DNA of 45,837 nucleotides from positions 1 to 45,837 of the IMG/VR virus record IMGVR_UViG_3300047476_001079; one strand, given 5' to 3'. Below, piece after piece: positions 30,759 to 38,617 of this stretch (its first letter is position 1; every line of letters begins with the position of its first letter). The position numbers and the translations under genes were made by a program. This DNA is from a virus. The notes under the pieces are model-generated. The model saw only the letters and a program-made list of their open reading frames with translations. It ran no database searches and was not told the DNA's origin.

Positions 30759-32531
30759 TTAGATTAAATCAAATCTTTGTAGATATTCTTGCACCTCTTT
30801 GGGCATAGGCTTATATTTTATCACATTATTAGAATCGCTGTCAAGCGTCTGTTTTGGTCTATCTCTAAAGGTATGAACCTCTACTTCAAGGTTTGTGTTT
30901 TTAGGTGTGTGGCTAATTGCCCCAAAAATAGCCCCACAAACAGCATCTGCAAGGTCTTTAGAAAGTTTTCTAGGGTGGTCAACACGATTCCTCATAATCT
31001 TAAGCTCTGTCAGCTCTTCGAATAGAAGTTCGATTGCAGGCATAGCCAGACGTTCTTCATACACAAGCATAGCCATATCTTCATAATGTTTCTTAGCAAC
31101 AGAAACAGTCTCAGTTCTCATTCCTACAGACTTTAGCTCATTTTGGATATCAAATGATTGCCAGCGGTCAAACGATACCATACCAATATTAAAACCTTGT
31201 CTACGAAGATTCTGGATCCACTGTTTCACCTCTGAAAGATTTACTGGACCCTCGATCCTTGGCTCCCAATACACAACAGCGTCTACAATGACCATAGGAA
31301 CTACCTGCTCGTAATCTTTCATTACCTGAACAGACACCCACTTTTCTACGTGAGCAATTGCTACAGCACACTTGTCATGTTTCTGTGCAAGGTCAGCGTG
31401 AACAAAGTAAACCTTATCTGGGTCTGGCTTAAACGTTTCATCGAACCTCTTAGAGCTGTCAATTGGGTTTCTAATAGTCATGCAGGCACGAACCTTGTCT
31501 TGCTGCTTAAAGAATGCGTCAGATGCAAAGGTTGGGACACAGGCAAAACGTTGCATAGCGTCACCAATGTCTGTATAGAATGCAAGCTTAAAGTCATCTA
31601 TTTTACGAGTAGGGTTTACTACCCAAGTTGGTCTTTTAATTGCAAACATTCCTGGATACTTATATGAAAGAATTTCATCCTCATCCCATTCAATCTCTAG
31701 AGAGTTACCCTCTGCATCTTCTGGCAAATCTGGATTCATAATAAACTTGTGAGTTTTACGAATGACATTTTTCTCTGCAATAACTGCGTCATATCTTGTA
31801 GAAATAAAGTCTCCTGGGAAACGAGGAAATGATAGTAGGGCTACCTTACCTAAATCTGGGAAACGTGAATCTACTGATGCACGGAAAGCCTTGTAGATAT
31901 TATCTGCAGTCTTACCCTGATCATTACCTGTGCCAATCTCTTGAGCAAAACCAGATATCTCATCAAGAACTGCGAGTATAAGGTTAAGACCCTCATGTGA
32001 TTCTCTCTCAGAGTGGCCTGAGTAGACTGTAATCGAATGATCAAACTCAATACTTTCAGCCTTGGCGTTAAACTTGCCAGCGAACCACGGAGACCTTTCA
32101 ATCTTTGATTTAAATCCTTTAAAGAAAACGTTCTTTGCCTGCTGGGCGTTGATAGCCACGTTAATGATGTCAATAGCGTCACCGCTTGGTTTACCAAAAT
32201 AGCGAGCAGGGTCTTTAAGGCATAGTAGCTTATAGACAATATAAGAACAAGCAACTGTAGAAGTAAAGTCCTTCCCAGATCCCTTACCAAGCTGAAGAAT
32301 GATTTCATTTTTAGTGTATTTCTTGTAATAGCGACGACCCTCCTCTTCTCCCAGAAGATCGATAACATCTTCTAGTTTGTATATCTGGCTCATGGCCTCA
32401 ACGATATCGTACTGAATTTGTGACAGCGGTGGCTGGTTAAGATAGTCTTCGCCCTCAACAAATGTCCTAGCGTCTACTGGACGTTCTGCAAAGTTGTCAG
32501 ATTTGAGGGCTTCTAAGAAATCATTAAACAT
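30759..32531 (-). CDS. Terminase large subunit, 590 aa
   Basis: The DNA-packaging motor. ATPase: LGKGSGKDFTSTV (Walker A, 82-88) and LILAVLDEIS (Walker B, 184-191). C-terminal RNase-H-like nuclease: VYFVHADLAQKHDKCA, MVSFDRWQSFDIQ and HPRKLSKDLADAVCGA supply the three acidic sites. The length is typical. It overlaps the small-subunit gene by 8 nt. It identifies the window as tailed-phage DNA. Confidence 0.95.
   Translation of the reverse strand: MFNDFLEALKSDNFAERPVDARTFVEGEDYLNQPPLSQIQYDIVEAMSQIYKLEDVIDLLGEEEGRRYYKKYTKNEIILQLGKGSGKDFTSTVACSYIVYKLLCLKDPARYFGKPSGDAIDIINVAINAQQAKNVFFKGFKSKIERSPWFAGKFNAKAESIEFDHSITVYSGHSERESHEGLNLILAVLDEISGFAQEIGTGNDQGKTADNIYKAFRASVDSRFPDLGKVALLSFPRFPGDFISTRYDAVIAEKNVIRKTHKFIMNPDLPEDAEGNSLEIEWDEDEILSYKYPGMFAIKRPTWVVNPTRKIDDFKLAFYTDIGDAMQRFACVPTFASDAFFKQQDKVRACMTIRNPIDSSKRFDETFKPDPDKVYFVHADLAQKHDKCAVAIAHVEKWVSVQVMKDYEQVVPMVIVDAVVYWEPRIEGPVNLSEVKQWIQNLRRQGFNIGMVSFDRWQSFDIQNELKSVGMRTETVSVAKKHYEDMAMLVYEERLAMPAIELLFEELTELKIMRNRVDHPRKLSKDLADAVCGAIFGAISHTPKNTNLEVEVHTFRDRPKQTLDSDSNNVIKYKPMPKEVQEYLQRFDLI
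30815..30844 (-). promoter_or_regulatory. Strong promoter (P4) inside the end of the terminase gene
   Basis: TTGACA (30839-30844), 18-nt spacer, TAAAAT with a TGA extension (30815-30820) on the minus strand. It drives the secreted 300-aa protein gene. Same architecture as the promoter at 42680-42709. Confidence 0.8.
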
Positions 32532-33063
32532 CGTTATTGACCACCACTGTAATTACTTCTTTTTCCTTAGCAACATTAGAAAGCCTACGCATAATCTCAT
32601 CTCTAATCTGAGGATATTCCTGAGCGATATCTTTTAGAATGCCCACAAGAATTTCCTGGTTCTTTTCAATTTCAACCATTTCTTCGGCAAGTTCTTTGTT
32701 CTCAAGCAATCCTGCTTTTTGCAGCATATCGATACGCTTGGATTCTAGGTCCATAACAAGCTTAATACCTGCAGTCTTTGCCCCAAGATTGGCTGTAGTA
32801 GTTGCGTCGTCAATGACTTCGTATGCCTTGCTAATAAGTTTGCTATAGTGAGTGTCTGCACCAACGAGAGCCTCTTTTGCACGAGCACGGATAGCTGCGT
32901 TATCTGCAGCCATTGCCCTCCATTCGTCAATGTATCCTACAACCCTTTGTCTTGGAATAGCAAGCTCTTTAGAAATCTGGGTAGCGTCAGATCCTGCTAG
33001 ATACTTTTCAACAACCTTATTTACGTTGTCTAAGTGTTCTACCGTTAGGTCTTCAAAAGACAT
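32524..33063 (-). CDS. Probable terminase small subunit, 179 aa
   Basis: N-terminal helix-turn-helix (GSDATQISKELAIPRQRVVGYIDEW, seen around residues 24-48) for DNA recognition, followed by a long helical oligomerisation region (DDATTTANLGAKTAGIKLVM, MVEIEKNQEILVGILKD). Position directly upstream of the large subunit, with overlapping genes, supports the call. RBS AGGAGAT precedes ATG 33063. Confidence 0.82.
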   Translation of the reverse strand: MSFEDLTVEHLDNVNKVVEKYLAGSDATQISKELAIPRQRVVGYIDEWRAMAADNAAIRARAKEALVGADTHYSKLISKAYEVIDDATTTANLGAKTAGIKLVMDLESKRIDMLQKAGLLENKELAEEMVEIEKNQEILVGILKDIAQEYPQIRDEIMRRLSNVAKEKEVITVVVNNDV

Positions 33064-33064
33064 A

Positions 33065-33217
33065 CTATCTCCTCGATCTTCTTAATTTAAACTTAGCAAG
33101 ATATACATAGATAGTCTCTACGCTTGTCCCACATTCTTTTGCAATCTCTTCTGGACTCTTTTTATCCATCCAGTAACGTTTCTTTAGCCATGCTTCATTA
33201 GTATACAGCTTTGACAT
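33065..33217 (-). CDS. Small HTH protein, 50 aa
   Basis: WLKKRYWMDKKSPEEIAKEC followed by GTSVETIYVYLAKFKL is a compact helix-turn-helix with basic ends. Its start overlaps the RuvC-like stop by one base (TAATG), and it ends two bases before the terminase small subunit start. It may assist terminase DNA recognition or act as a regulator; not recognised as a named family. Confidence 0.75.
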   Translation of the reverse strand: MSKLYTNEAWLKKRYWMDKKSPEEIAKECGTSVETIYVYLAKFKLRRSRR

Positions 33218-33795
33218 TAGCTAGTCAACCTTTCCCAATTGTTAATCGCATAGTGACCAATACCAATAGCATCTGCGACATCATTATCACTAACTAGCTT
33301 ATCATATTGAATGTTTATGTAATTAATTGTTTTTTCTTTTCTAAGATTTCTTTCATAAGTTTTTAGCCAAGAATCTGATTTATCTGGGTACTGTTTCTTT
33401 ATCAGGAACTTCTCTTCTTTGGTAAGCTTCTTATTATTAATAAAGTTTTGCCAAGTAATTGGTGCCACAGCCTTTATTTGAGATACCCCAGTCATTCCAG
33501 CAGCCCCCAGAAGAGCTCCCTGCACTAGAGCAAGATCTGCAGCAGTCTTAGGACTATTCATAAACACAGTATGCTCAATAACAATTGCATCAGCACCGCC
33601 GTATGCTTCTAGAAAAGCCTTGGTCTTTTTACCTGCGTCTAAAACCTTGTCGTACGTTGTTATGCCAGAGTATTTAATCTTGCCGAAGGACTGCAATTCT
33701 TTTCCAGAAAATAAAGCAAAGGCAAGACTATTCGTACTTGCATCAATAGCCAAAATCTTATTTGGTTTATTGGTCAGTGAGCTTAGTTTTGCCAT
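33217..33795 (-). CDS. RuvC-like Holliday junction resolvase/RNase H-fold nuclease, 192 aa
   Basis: Acidic catalytic positions typical of RuvC: ILAIDASTNSLAFAL, AIVIEHTVF and DNDVADAIGIGHYA. The Pro/Lys-rich start and the helix NFINNKKLTKEEK fit phage RuvC relatives. Likely resolves branched DNA before packaging. It lies between a zinc-finger gene and terminase. Confidence 0.86.
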   Translation of the reverse strand: MAKLSSLTNKPNKILAIDASTNSLAFALFSGKELQSFGKIKYSGITTYDKVLDAGKKTKAFLEAYGGADAIVIEHTVFMNSPKTAADLALVQGALLGAAGMTGVSQIKAVAPITWQNFINNKKLTKEEKFLIKKQYPDKSDSWLKTYERNLRKEKTINYINIQYDKLVSDNDVADAIGIGHYAINNWERLTS

Positions 33796-34066
33796 TTGCT
33801 ATACCTTTTACTTGTCTAAGAATCTTGTCTACCTCTTTTGGATCGATAACACACTTCTCGCAAGTCTTCTCGTCATTATAGATAGAAAGTGGCTCATTAC
33901 AGATCTTACATCTGCGATCCTTGTTCTTTCTTCTTTCTCTGCGAGTTTGTTCATATCTTAGAGAAATCTTTTCTTTAGTTGCAGAGTCTCTGCAAGGTAC
34001 AGAACAGTAAATCTGATATGAGGTTTTTGGCGAAAAGTTATTATCACACCATTGACAATGTTTCAT
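33767..34066 (-). CDS. Zinc-finger protein with two Cys modules, 99 aa
   Basis: Two pairs of zinc knuckles: CQWCDNNF with CSVPCRDSA, and CKICNEPL with CEKCVIDP, joined by a basic Arg/Lys helix (RRERRKNKDRR). This is a common phage arrangement for DNA- or RNA-binding proteins. TTGGAG precedes ATG 34066. It overlaps the RuvC-like gene by 29 nt and the Cas4-like gene by 23 nt. Confidence 0.78.
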   Translation of the reverse strand: MKHCQWCDNNFSPKTSYQIYCSVPCRDSATKEKISLRYEQTRRERRKNKDRRCKICNEPLSIYNDEKTCEKCVIDPKEVDKILRQVKGIANGKTKLTDQ

Positions 34067-34853
34067 CTATAGGCTCCAAGGATTCAATCCTGATAGTTCC
34101 CTTGCCAGCTTCTGCACATGCTGCCTGGATAGGACATGTCTTGCAGATCTTTGAGTTAGAACGATAGACTTTTTCTGGCAGGGTTTTATCTTCCCAAGCC
34201 TTACGAACAGTCTTCATCCAGTCAAATGCCTGGTTTACCCACTTAACTAGGTAACTATCTTTAGTCACCTCAATAGGCAAAATCAATAGTTCGTGGTTGT
34301 TCTTATTCTCATATATAAGCACAGCCCTTGATTTGCCTAAAATTTTCATATAGATAAGCAGCTGAACAAGATGTCCAGTCTTTGGCTTACCGCTTGCCTT
34401 ACGATACTCAAATCCTTCGTGTGGCATTGTCTTAATTTCTCCAAGAAGGTCTTCACCATCCCAATCAAGAATTACGTCACCATAACCAAAAATTGGAGGA
34501 TCCTCTGCCTTGATCATGAACTCTGAGTCTTTTAGAATTCCTGCATTGGCCATAGCTTCCTGGATACGCTCATGCGACTTTGTACCAGCAGTCATATTTG
34601 CACCGCCGTAAGCGTCTGCATTGTCAGTGAAGTTAGCACCACTAAAAGCAATGTACCAATAACGAGCACACTCTCCATGTGAGAATGCAATTGTTGAAGG
34701 TGCAAATGTCTTCTTTGTCTGGAACTTGTCTACACGCTTTACGGTATATCCAGTATTAATCTTTTCAATTAGCTCTGCAGTGTTAAGAAAAGAGGCAACC
34801 CTATTGTCTACCTTTTTTAGCATAACCTGACTTAATAAATTTTTAGCCATCAT
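34044..34853 (-). CDS. Cas4-like PD-(D/E)XK nuclease with iron-sulfur site, 269 aa
   Basis: A RecB-family exonuclease fold: YGDVILDWDGEDLLGEIKTM gives the Asp and Glu-x-Lys, and GHLVQLLIYMKILG the following helix. A cysteine in GECARYWYIAF and three in SKICKTCPIQAACAEAG match the split 4Fe-4S ligand set of Cas4/AddB proteins. No CRISPR array is present, so recombination or replication-end processing is more likely than spacer capture. Part of the recombination operon. Confidence 0.88.
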   Translation of the reverse strand: MMAKNLLSQVMLKKVDNRVASFLNTAELIEKINTGYTVKRVDKFQTKKTFAPSTIAFSHGECARYWYIAFSGANFTDNADAYGGANMTAGTKSHERIQEAMANAGILKDSEFMIKAEDPPIFGYGDVILDWDGEDLLGEIKTMPHEGFEYRKASGKPKTGHLVQLLIYMKILGKSRAVLIYENKNNHELLILPIEVTKDSYLVKWVNQAFDWMKTVRKAWEDKTLPEKVYRSNSKICKTCPIQAACAEAGKGTIRIESLEPIDETLSMV

Positions 34854-34861
34854 TTTGTACC

Positions 34862-35185
34862 CTAGCGAGTAATGTACTTAAGTGCTGATACTAGTGCATT
34901 GATTGATTCTGCAGCAGTATAGTACAAGTTCTTCTTCGCTCTGTCTCCTTTATCTACGTTTGCCATCCAGGTTGCCTTAAAAGACATCTTAGCTGCAATT
35001 GCTTGCAATCTAACAATTTCAATTGTTGCTACCTGTAATGGAATATCTGGTTTAATAATAATCTTAGCAATGAATGTAAGTGCATCGGTTAGCTCTTTGT
35101 CATCCATGTAGTCTGCGATATCAGCAAGGCCGTTTATCATGTCTAGTGTTGTTGGTGCTGGTGCTCCCAAATCATTATTCTGCAT
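34862..35185 (-). CDS. Hypothetical helical protein, 107 aa
   Basis: A helical protein (TLDMINGLADIADYMDDKEL, later SINALVSALKYITR), with no signal. I chose ATG 35185, preceded by GCAGGA at seven bases; in-frame ATG 35200 is possible. It overlaps the oxygenase gene by 11 nt. Not recognised; conserved position in the recombination run is the only hint. Confidence 0.65.
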   Translation of the reverse strand: MQNNDLGAPAPTTLDMINGLADIADYMDDKELTDALTFIAKIIIKPDIPLQVATIEIVRLQAIAAKMSFKATWMANVDKGDRAKKNLYYTAAESINALVSALKYITR

Positions 35186-35996
35186 CTGCAAATCCTGCAT
35201 TCTCTTCGTAACTAATGCCAAGGGCCAATCCTTCAGCATTATATATGTTCCATGCTAACATATTTGCTGGGTGCTTGTCAACTTCATTTTGGTATTTTTT
35301 ACGCTCTTCAGGAAATAACTCTGGATCAATTGGGTTTTTCTGACCAGTCCACCTGTAGTTTGTTGGTAGGCAATAATCAAAGCTTACAATCTCAACAAAT
35401 TCTCCTGGCTTCCATTTACGCTTAGATCTCCAGTGAATTTGATTAACAGCACTAAAGATTATTGCATCCCCCAGCTTTAGATCATAAGGCTTATCTTCAA
35501 CCCACAAAGTCCAATCATCAACATTTCCACCAATCATATAATTAAAAGTTACTAAATTTTCATCGGCGTCTAAGTGTGGAGGCAATGCTGGTGCCATCTT
35601 TCCATCGCCGTACTTCATGTCGTAGTCAATATAGTTATAGTGAGTTAGCCTTAGTGGCTCTTTGTATATGGGCTTGCAGTAACCATCCATTATTTGTTCT
35701 ATCTCTGGAGGGCAATCAAACTCAATTAGTAGTCTGGACATGTGAGTAATAAGCTTTGGGTGAAACCTAGAAGATCCATAGTATTGTTCCTGCTCTCCTG
35801 GTAAGGCATAGTATCCAGGATCATTATCCATAAGCTTTCTATTTGTCTCTATTACATCTCTAAGAAGCTGAACTTGCTCATCTGTAAATGGTTTTTCAAC
35901 ATAGATTGGAAGGTCCACGTTGTATTTTTCAAACCCTGTTAAAAACTTATGCATTGGTGCTGGGCTAAGCGATCCTTCAGTGTCAGAGTTTATCAT
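35175..35996 (-). CDS. Fe(II)/2-oxoglutarate oxygenase-like protein, second subfamily, 273 aa
   Basis: His141-Leu-Asp143 (PPHLDADEN) and His188 with Arg190 (NQIHWRSKRKW) form the expected metal and 2-oxoglutarate sites. The signature WTLWVEDKPYDLKLGDAIIF and GEFVEIVSFDYC is shared with the genes at 36043 and 38063 but not with the P4H-type copies. It is embedded among recombination genes. Substrate unknown. Extended -10 at 36024-36032 and AAAGGAA before ATG 35996. Confidence 0.82.
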   Translation of the reverse strand: MINSDTEGSLSPAPMHKFLTGFEKYNVDLPIYVEKPFTDEQVQLLRDVIETNRKLMDNDPGYYALPGEQEQYYGSSRFHPKLITHMSRLLIEFDCPPEIEQIMDGYCKPIYKEPLRLTHYNYIDYDMKYGDGKMAPALPPHLDADENLVTFNYMIGGNVDDWTLWVEDKPYDLKLGDAIIFSAVNQIHWRSKRKWKPGEFVEIVSFDYCLPTNYRWTGQKNPIDPELFPEERKKYQNEVDKHPANMLAWNIYNAEGLALGISYEENAGFADAE

Positions 35997-36023
35997 TCTT
36001 GTTTTTTCCTTTATCTTGTACCA

Positions 36024-36032
36024 ATTTTATCA
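36024..36032 (-). promoter_or_regulatory. Extended -10 promoter before the 273-aa oxygenase
   Basis: Minus strand TGATAAAAT, about 28 nt before ATG 35996. No strong -35. Confidence 0.5.
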
Positions 36033-36042
36033 CAAAAAGGCA

Positions 36043-36609
36043 CTAGGCGTAGTACTGATCTCTAAACTTTTTGACTTTTTCATCCATAAGAGCGTAATGG
36101 CTTTCTGGAGTTGTCTCTGGATCTTCTTCTGAGAAATGACAAAAAATCATGTCCACGAAGTCTCCATCCTTAAACTCTGCTCTCTCTCTCCAGTGGACCT
36201 GGTGGGTACCACTAAAGAATAGTGCCTGATTGTCAGATAGAGTATAGGGCTTATCTTCAACTACAATTGCCCAAGGCATAGATGATTTTACCTGAATATC
36301 AAATGTTATTCTTTGCTCTTTAAAGGTTTCATCATAGTGTGGGAATAGGAGTGGGTTTAGCCCTCTACTATTCTCATATCTAGCAAAAGACAGTTCTTTT
36401 AAAACCAGCTTTTTGTCGAAGTTATCATTAGCTATCTTAACAATCTTTTCTACAACCTTGTCTGGAAGCCAAGAAAAATATGCTGTGTGAGCAAAATTCT
36501 CCTGATAAGACTTCTTGTTCTCTGGAGTATTTTCTACATGTTCATATATTGCCAAGATATCTTCTTCGGAAAATACCTGGTCTACAATCTTATTCTCTAC
36601 TGCCGTCAT
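36043..36609 (-). CDS. Fe(II)/2-oxoglutarate oxygenase-like protein, second subfamily, 188 aa
   Basis: His91-Tyr-Asp93 (FPHYDETFK), His139 and Arg141 (HQVHWRERAEF), with the subfamily strand WAIVVEDKPYTLSDNQALFF and GDFVDMIFCHF. Paralog of the 273-aa and 184-aa oxygenases. It overlaps the next upstream gene by 20 nt. The N-terminal part (SEEDILAIYEHVENTPENKK) is helical. Possible substrates are a nucleotide, a protein side chain or a lipid. Confidence 0.82.
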   Translation of the reverse strand: MTAVENKIVDQVFSEEDILAIYEHVENTPENKKSYQENFAHTAYFSWLPDKVVEKIVKIANDNFDKKLVLKELSFARYENSRGLNPLLFPHYDETFKEQRITFDIQVKSSMPWAIVVEDKPYTLSDNQALFFSGTHQVHWRERAEFKDGDFVDMIFCHFSEEDPETTPESHYALMDEKVKKFRDQYYA

Positions 36610-36895
36610 CTTGACTCTCCTCTAATAGCTGCTCTAAAATAGCTACCTCTATTATAGCAAGTCTTACCTTTTTATTACCTTCGCCAAGAACAACAAAAAT
36701 AGCTGGATCAGCGTGATTCCTCATGGCATCTGTTACTGCTTTGGCCCAGTTGTCCTTATTGACCGTGAATCCCTTCGGGTACTCCTTAAAGTCAACAGTA
36801 AAATTATGCCATGTAGCATCGCCCTTCTTAGTGTTTCTACCAGAATTCTTATGCTGTTTGGCACCAACCTTTTTAGCCTCTCCACGCTCACTCAT
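36590..36895 (-). CDS. Possible PD-(D/E)XK nuclease or Hjc-like protein, 101 aa
   Basis: NSGRNTKKGDATWHNFTVDFKEYPKGFTV shows Asp followed by an Asp-x-Lys strand, then a helix (KDNWAKAVTDAMRN) and a hydrophobic strand (PAIFVVLGEG). This is the order of small PD-(D/E)XK resolvase-like enzymes such as Hjc, with D-x-K for E-x-K. The assignment is inference from pattern only. RBS AGAAGGA precedes ATG 36895. Confidence 0.6.
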   Translation of the reverse strand: MSERGEAKKVGAKQHKNSGRNTKKGDATWHNFTVDFKEYPKGFTVNKDNWAKAVTDAMRNHADPAIFVVLGEGNKKVRLAIIEVAILEQLLEESQDDGSRE

Positions 36896-37058
36896 AGTCC
36901 TTCTTGCTTCTTTTTGTATTTAGGTCAATTCGTGTCATGTGCTTTTGCTTACACATCCATGTCAATTCCTTGGTTTCTGGGTATGATCTAAGACTGGTTA
37001 CTGGCTCCTTGCACGTGTGGCATAAGAACTTGCCACTATAAACTGTATATTTAGACAT
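36888..37058 (-). CDS. Small zinc-binding protein, 56 aa
   Basis: MSKYTVYSGKFLCHTCKEPV, then MCKQKHMTRIDLN: a Cx2C with a later Cys and His could bind one zinc. The basic C-terminus (NTKRSKKDYE) fits nucleic-acid binding. It overlaps both recA and the next gene by 8 nt. Not recognised by name. Confidence 0.72.
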   Translation of the reverse strand: MSKYTVYSGKFLCHTCKEPVTSLRSYPETKELTWMCKQKHMTRIDLNTKRSKKDYE

Positions 37059-38061
37059 TAATCTTAGCCTTAATGGAGTCTTGTAGGTCTAGATCTTCTC
37101 TTACACGGTTTACAAACGCTTCTCTACCCTGGACCTTAGATCCGTCTGGAAGGATGTACCAGGCTCCTGTACGCTCTACAATACCCATCATCTCCGCAGT
37201 ATCGACTAGGTCTCCAATGGTGTCTATGCCGATCATACCGCCTCTAAAGTAGAAGTCGTATTCACCAGATTGAAAGGCAGGAGAGGTCTTTGAGAACTGA
37301 ACTTCCCAACGAACTTTACGACCAACCTTTTCTTCAATTAGCTTGTCTCCCACGTGAATCTTGCCCTTGATAGCCTGATTGTCTGATTCAGATGAGAATA
37401 GCTTGATGACGGTAGATGAGTAGAACTTGATAGACTGACCACCTGTAGGCTGCTGCTGAGTGTACATGGCATTGATGTTATTTCTAGACTGACTAATAAA
37501 GACAAGCAATGTTGGCTTAACTTTGTTGTTAGCATAGTTAAGCATCTTAGTTGCATTGCTAAAGTCTCTAGACTCTGCACCAATCTGCTTGGTATTCTCT
37601 AACTGCTTCAACTCATCCGAATCTTTTTCAAAGTAAATAGCAGGCAATAAAGAGGTAATAGAATCTACTACAATCAGATCTACTCCAGCATGCATTAGCT
37701 GCACACCTACATCAACCATCTCATTAATGGTACGTGCCTGTGACACAATAAGCCTCGAAGTGTCTACCCCAAGCTTTTCTGCCCAAGACTTGTCGTATGA
37801 CATCTCGGCATCAATCCATGCACAGATTTTTCCCTCTTGCTGTGCTTCACCAATCATCTGTAAGCATAGGGATGACTTTGCACTAGACTTGCTACCCCAG
37901 ATAAGAATCTGTCGTCCATATGGCAGTCCACCATTTAGTGCACGGTTTAGCCCAAAGCTTGGTGTTGCCTGAAATTCAGTATCTGGTACTGTATCTCCTG
38001 TTGTGATATTCTTACGCAACTTTGGGTTTAGTTGTGCCAATACATCTTCTACTGTCATCAT
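37051..38061 (-). CDS. recA: RecA/UvsX-type recombinase, 336 aa
   Basis: ATP-dependent strand-exchange protein. Walker A reads GSKSSAKSS (56-64), where the usual Gly before Lys is Ala; Walker B is DLIVVDSITSLLP. Other RecA regions: ATPSFGLNRALNGGLPYGR, CAWIDAEMSYDKSW, and a Gln-rich L2-like loop (YTQQQPTGGQSIKFYSS). AAGGAA lies before ATG 38061. Likely for recombination-dependent replication and repair, alongside Cas4-like and RuvC-like proteins. Confidence 0.93.
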   Translation of the reverse strand: MMTVEDVLAQLNPKLRKNITTGDTVPDTEFQATPSFGLNRALNGGLPYGRQILIWGSKSSAKSSLCLQMIGEAQQEGKICAWIDAEMSYDKSWAEKLGVDTSRLIVSQARTINEMVDVGVQLMHAGVDLIVVDSITSLLPAIYFEKDSDELKQLENTKQIGAESRDFSNATKMLNYANNKVKPTLLVFISQSRNNINAMYTQQQPTGGQSIKFYSSTVIKLFSSESDNQAIKGKIHVGDKLIEEKVGRKVRWEVQFSKTSPAFQSGEYDFYFRGGMIGIDTIGDLVDTAEMMGIVERTGAWYILPDGSKVQGREAFVNRVREDLDLQDSIKAKINV

Positions 38062-38062
38062 C

Positions 38063-38617
38063 TTACAATTCCTTTTCTTTTGTTTTTTCTACTGCCATGT
38101 CAAAGAATATCATACTTACAAATTCTCCGTCATTAAATATTTTCTCGGGCCTTCCATGCTCGAGTGATCCTGGATGAAAGGCAATTGCCTCATTATTTTT
38201 TAGTGTAAAGCTCTCACCCTCCACATAGATATCCCAGTCTATATTTGAATCTAGCTGGTAGTCTACCAGCCAAAAGTGGTTCACCCTATCCTTATGAGAT
38301 CTAAGTTCTGGGGCCCCATATTTAAGACTGTACTCTGTATATGTGGCACTATTTAGGTGTGCCGAGTAGCCAGAGCTTTTTGCAAAACCAACCAAAGTAT
38401 TCTTTATGTCTTTTGGAATAAGATAGTTAAGGTTTATACCAATTTTTCCTAGATTAGTATTTTGAATAATGTGCGTTACTGACTTTGCTGCTGGAAAAAC
38501 CTTGTCAGTTTTTTCGTCCCAAACAAATAGTTCTCTACTGTTTTTCTCATCATTTACGATTTTTTTTAGATTTAGGACTTGCTCTTCTGAAAATAAATTT
38601 TCTATCTTTTTAAGCAC
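38063..38617 (-). CDS. Fe(II)/2-oxoglutarate oxygenase-like protein, second subfamily, 184 aa, GTG start
   Basis: His108-Lys-Asp110 (LRSHKDRVNHF), His154 and Arg156 (SLEHGRPEK), plus WDIYVEGESFTLKNNEAIAF and GEFVSMIFFDM. Third member of the subfamily with 35175 and 36043. It begins at GTG 38617, inside the last codons of the polymerase gene, with GGAGGAT five bases upstream. It is sandwiched between the polymerase and recA, so expressed with them. Confidence 0.82.
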   Translation of the reverse strand: MLKKIENLFSEEQVLNLKKIVNDEKNSRELFVWDEKTDKVFPAAKSVTHIIQNTNLGKIGINLNYLIPKDIKNTLVGFAKSSGYSAHLNSATYTEYSLKYGAPELRSHKDRVNHFWLVDYQLDSNIDWDIYVEGESFTLKNNEAIAFHPGSLEHGRPEKIFNDGEFVSMIFFDMAVEKTKEKEL

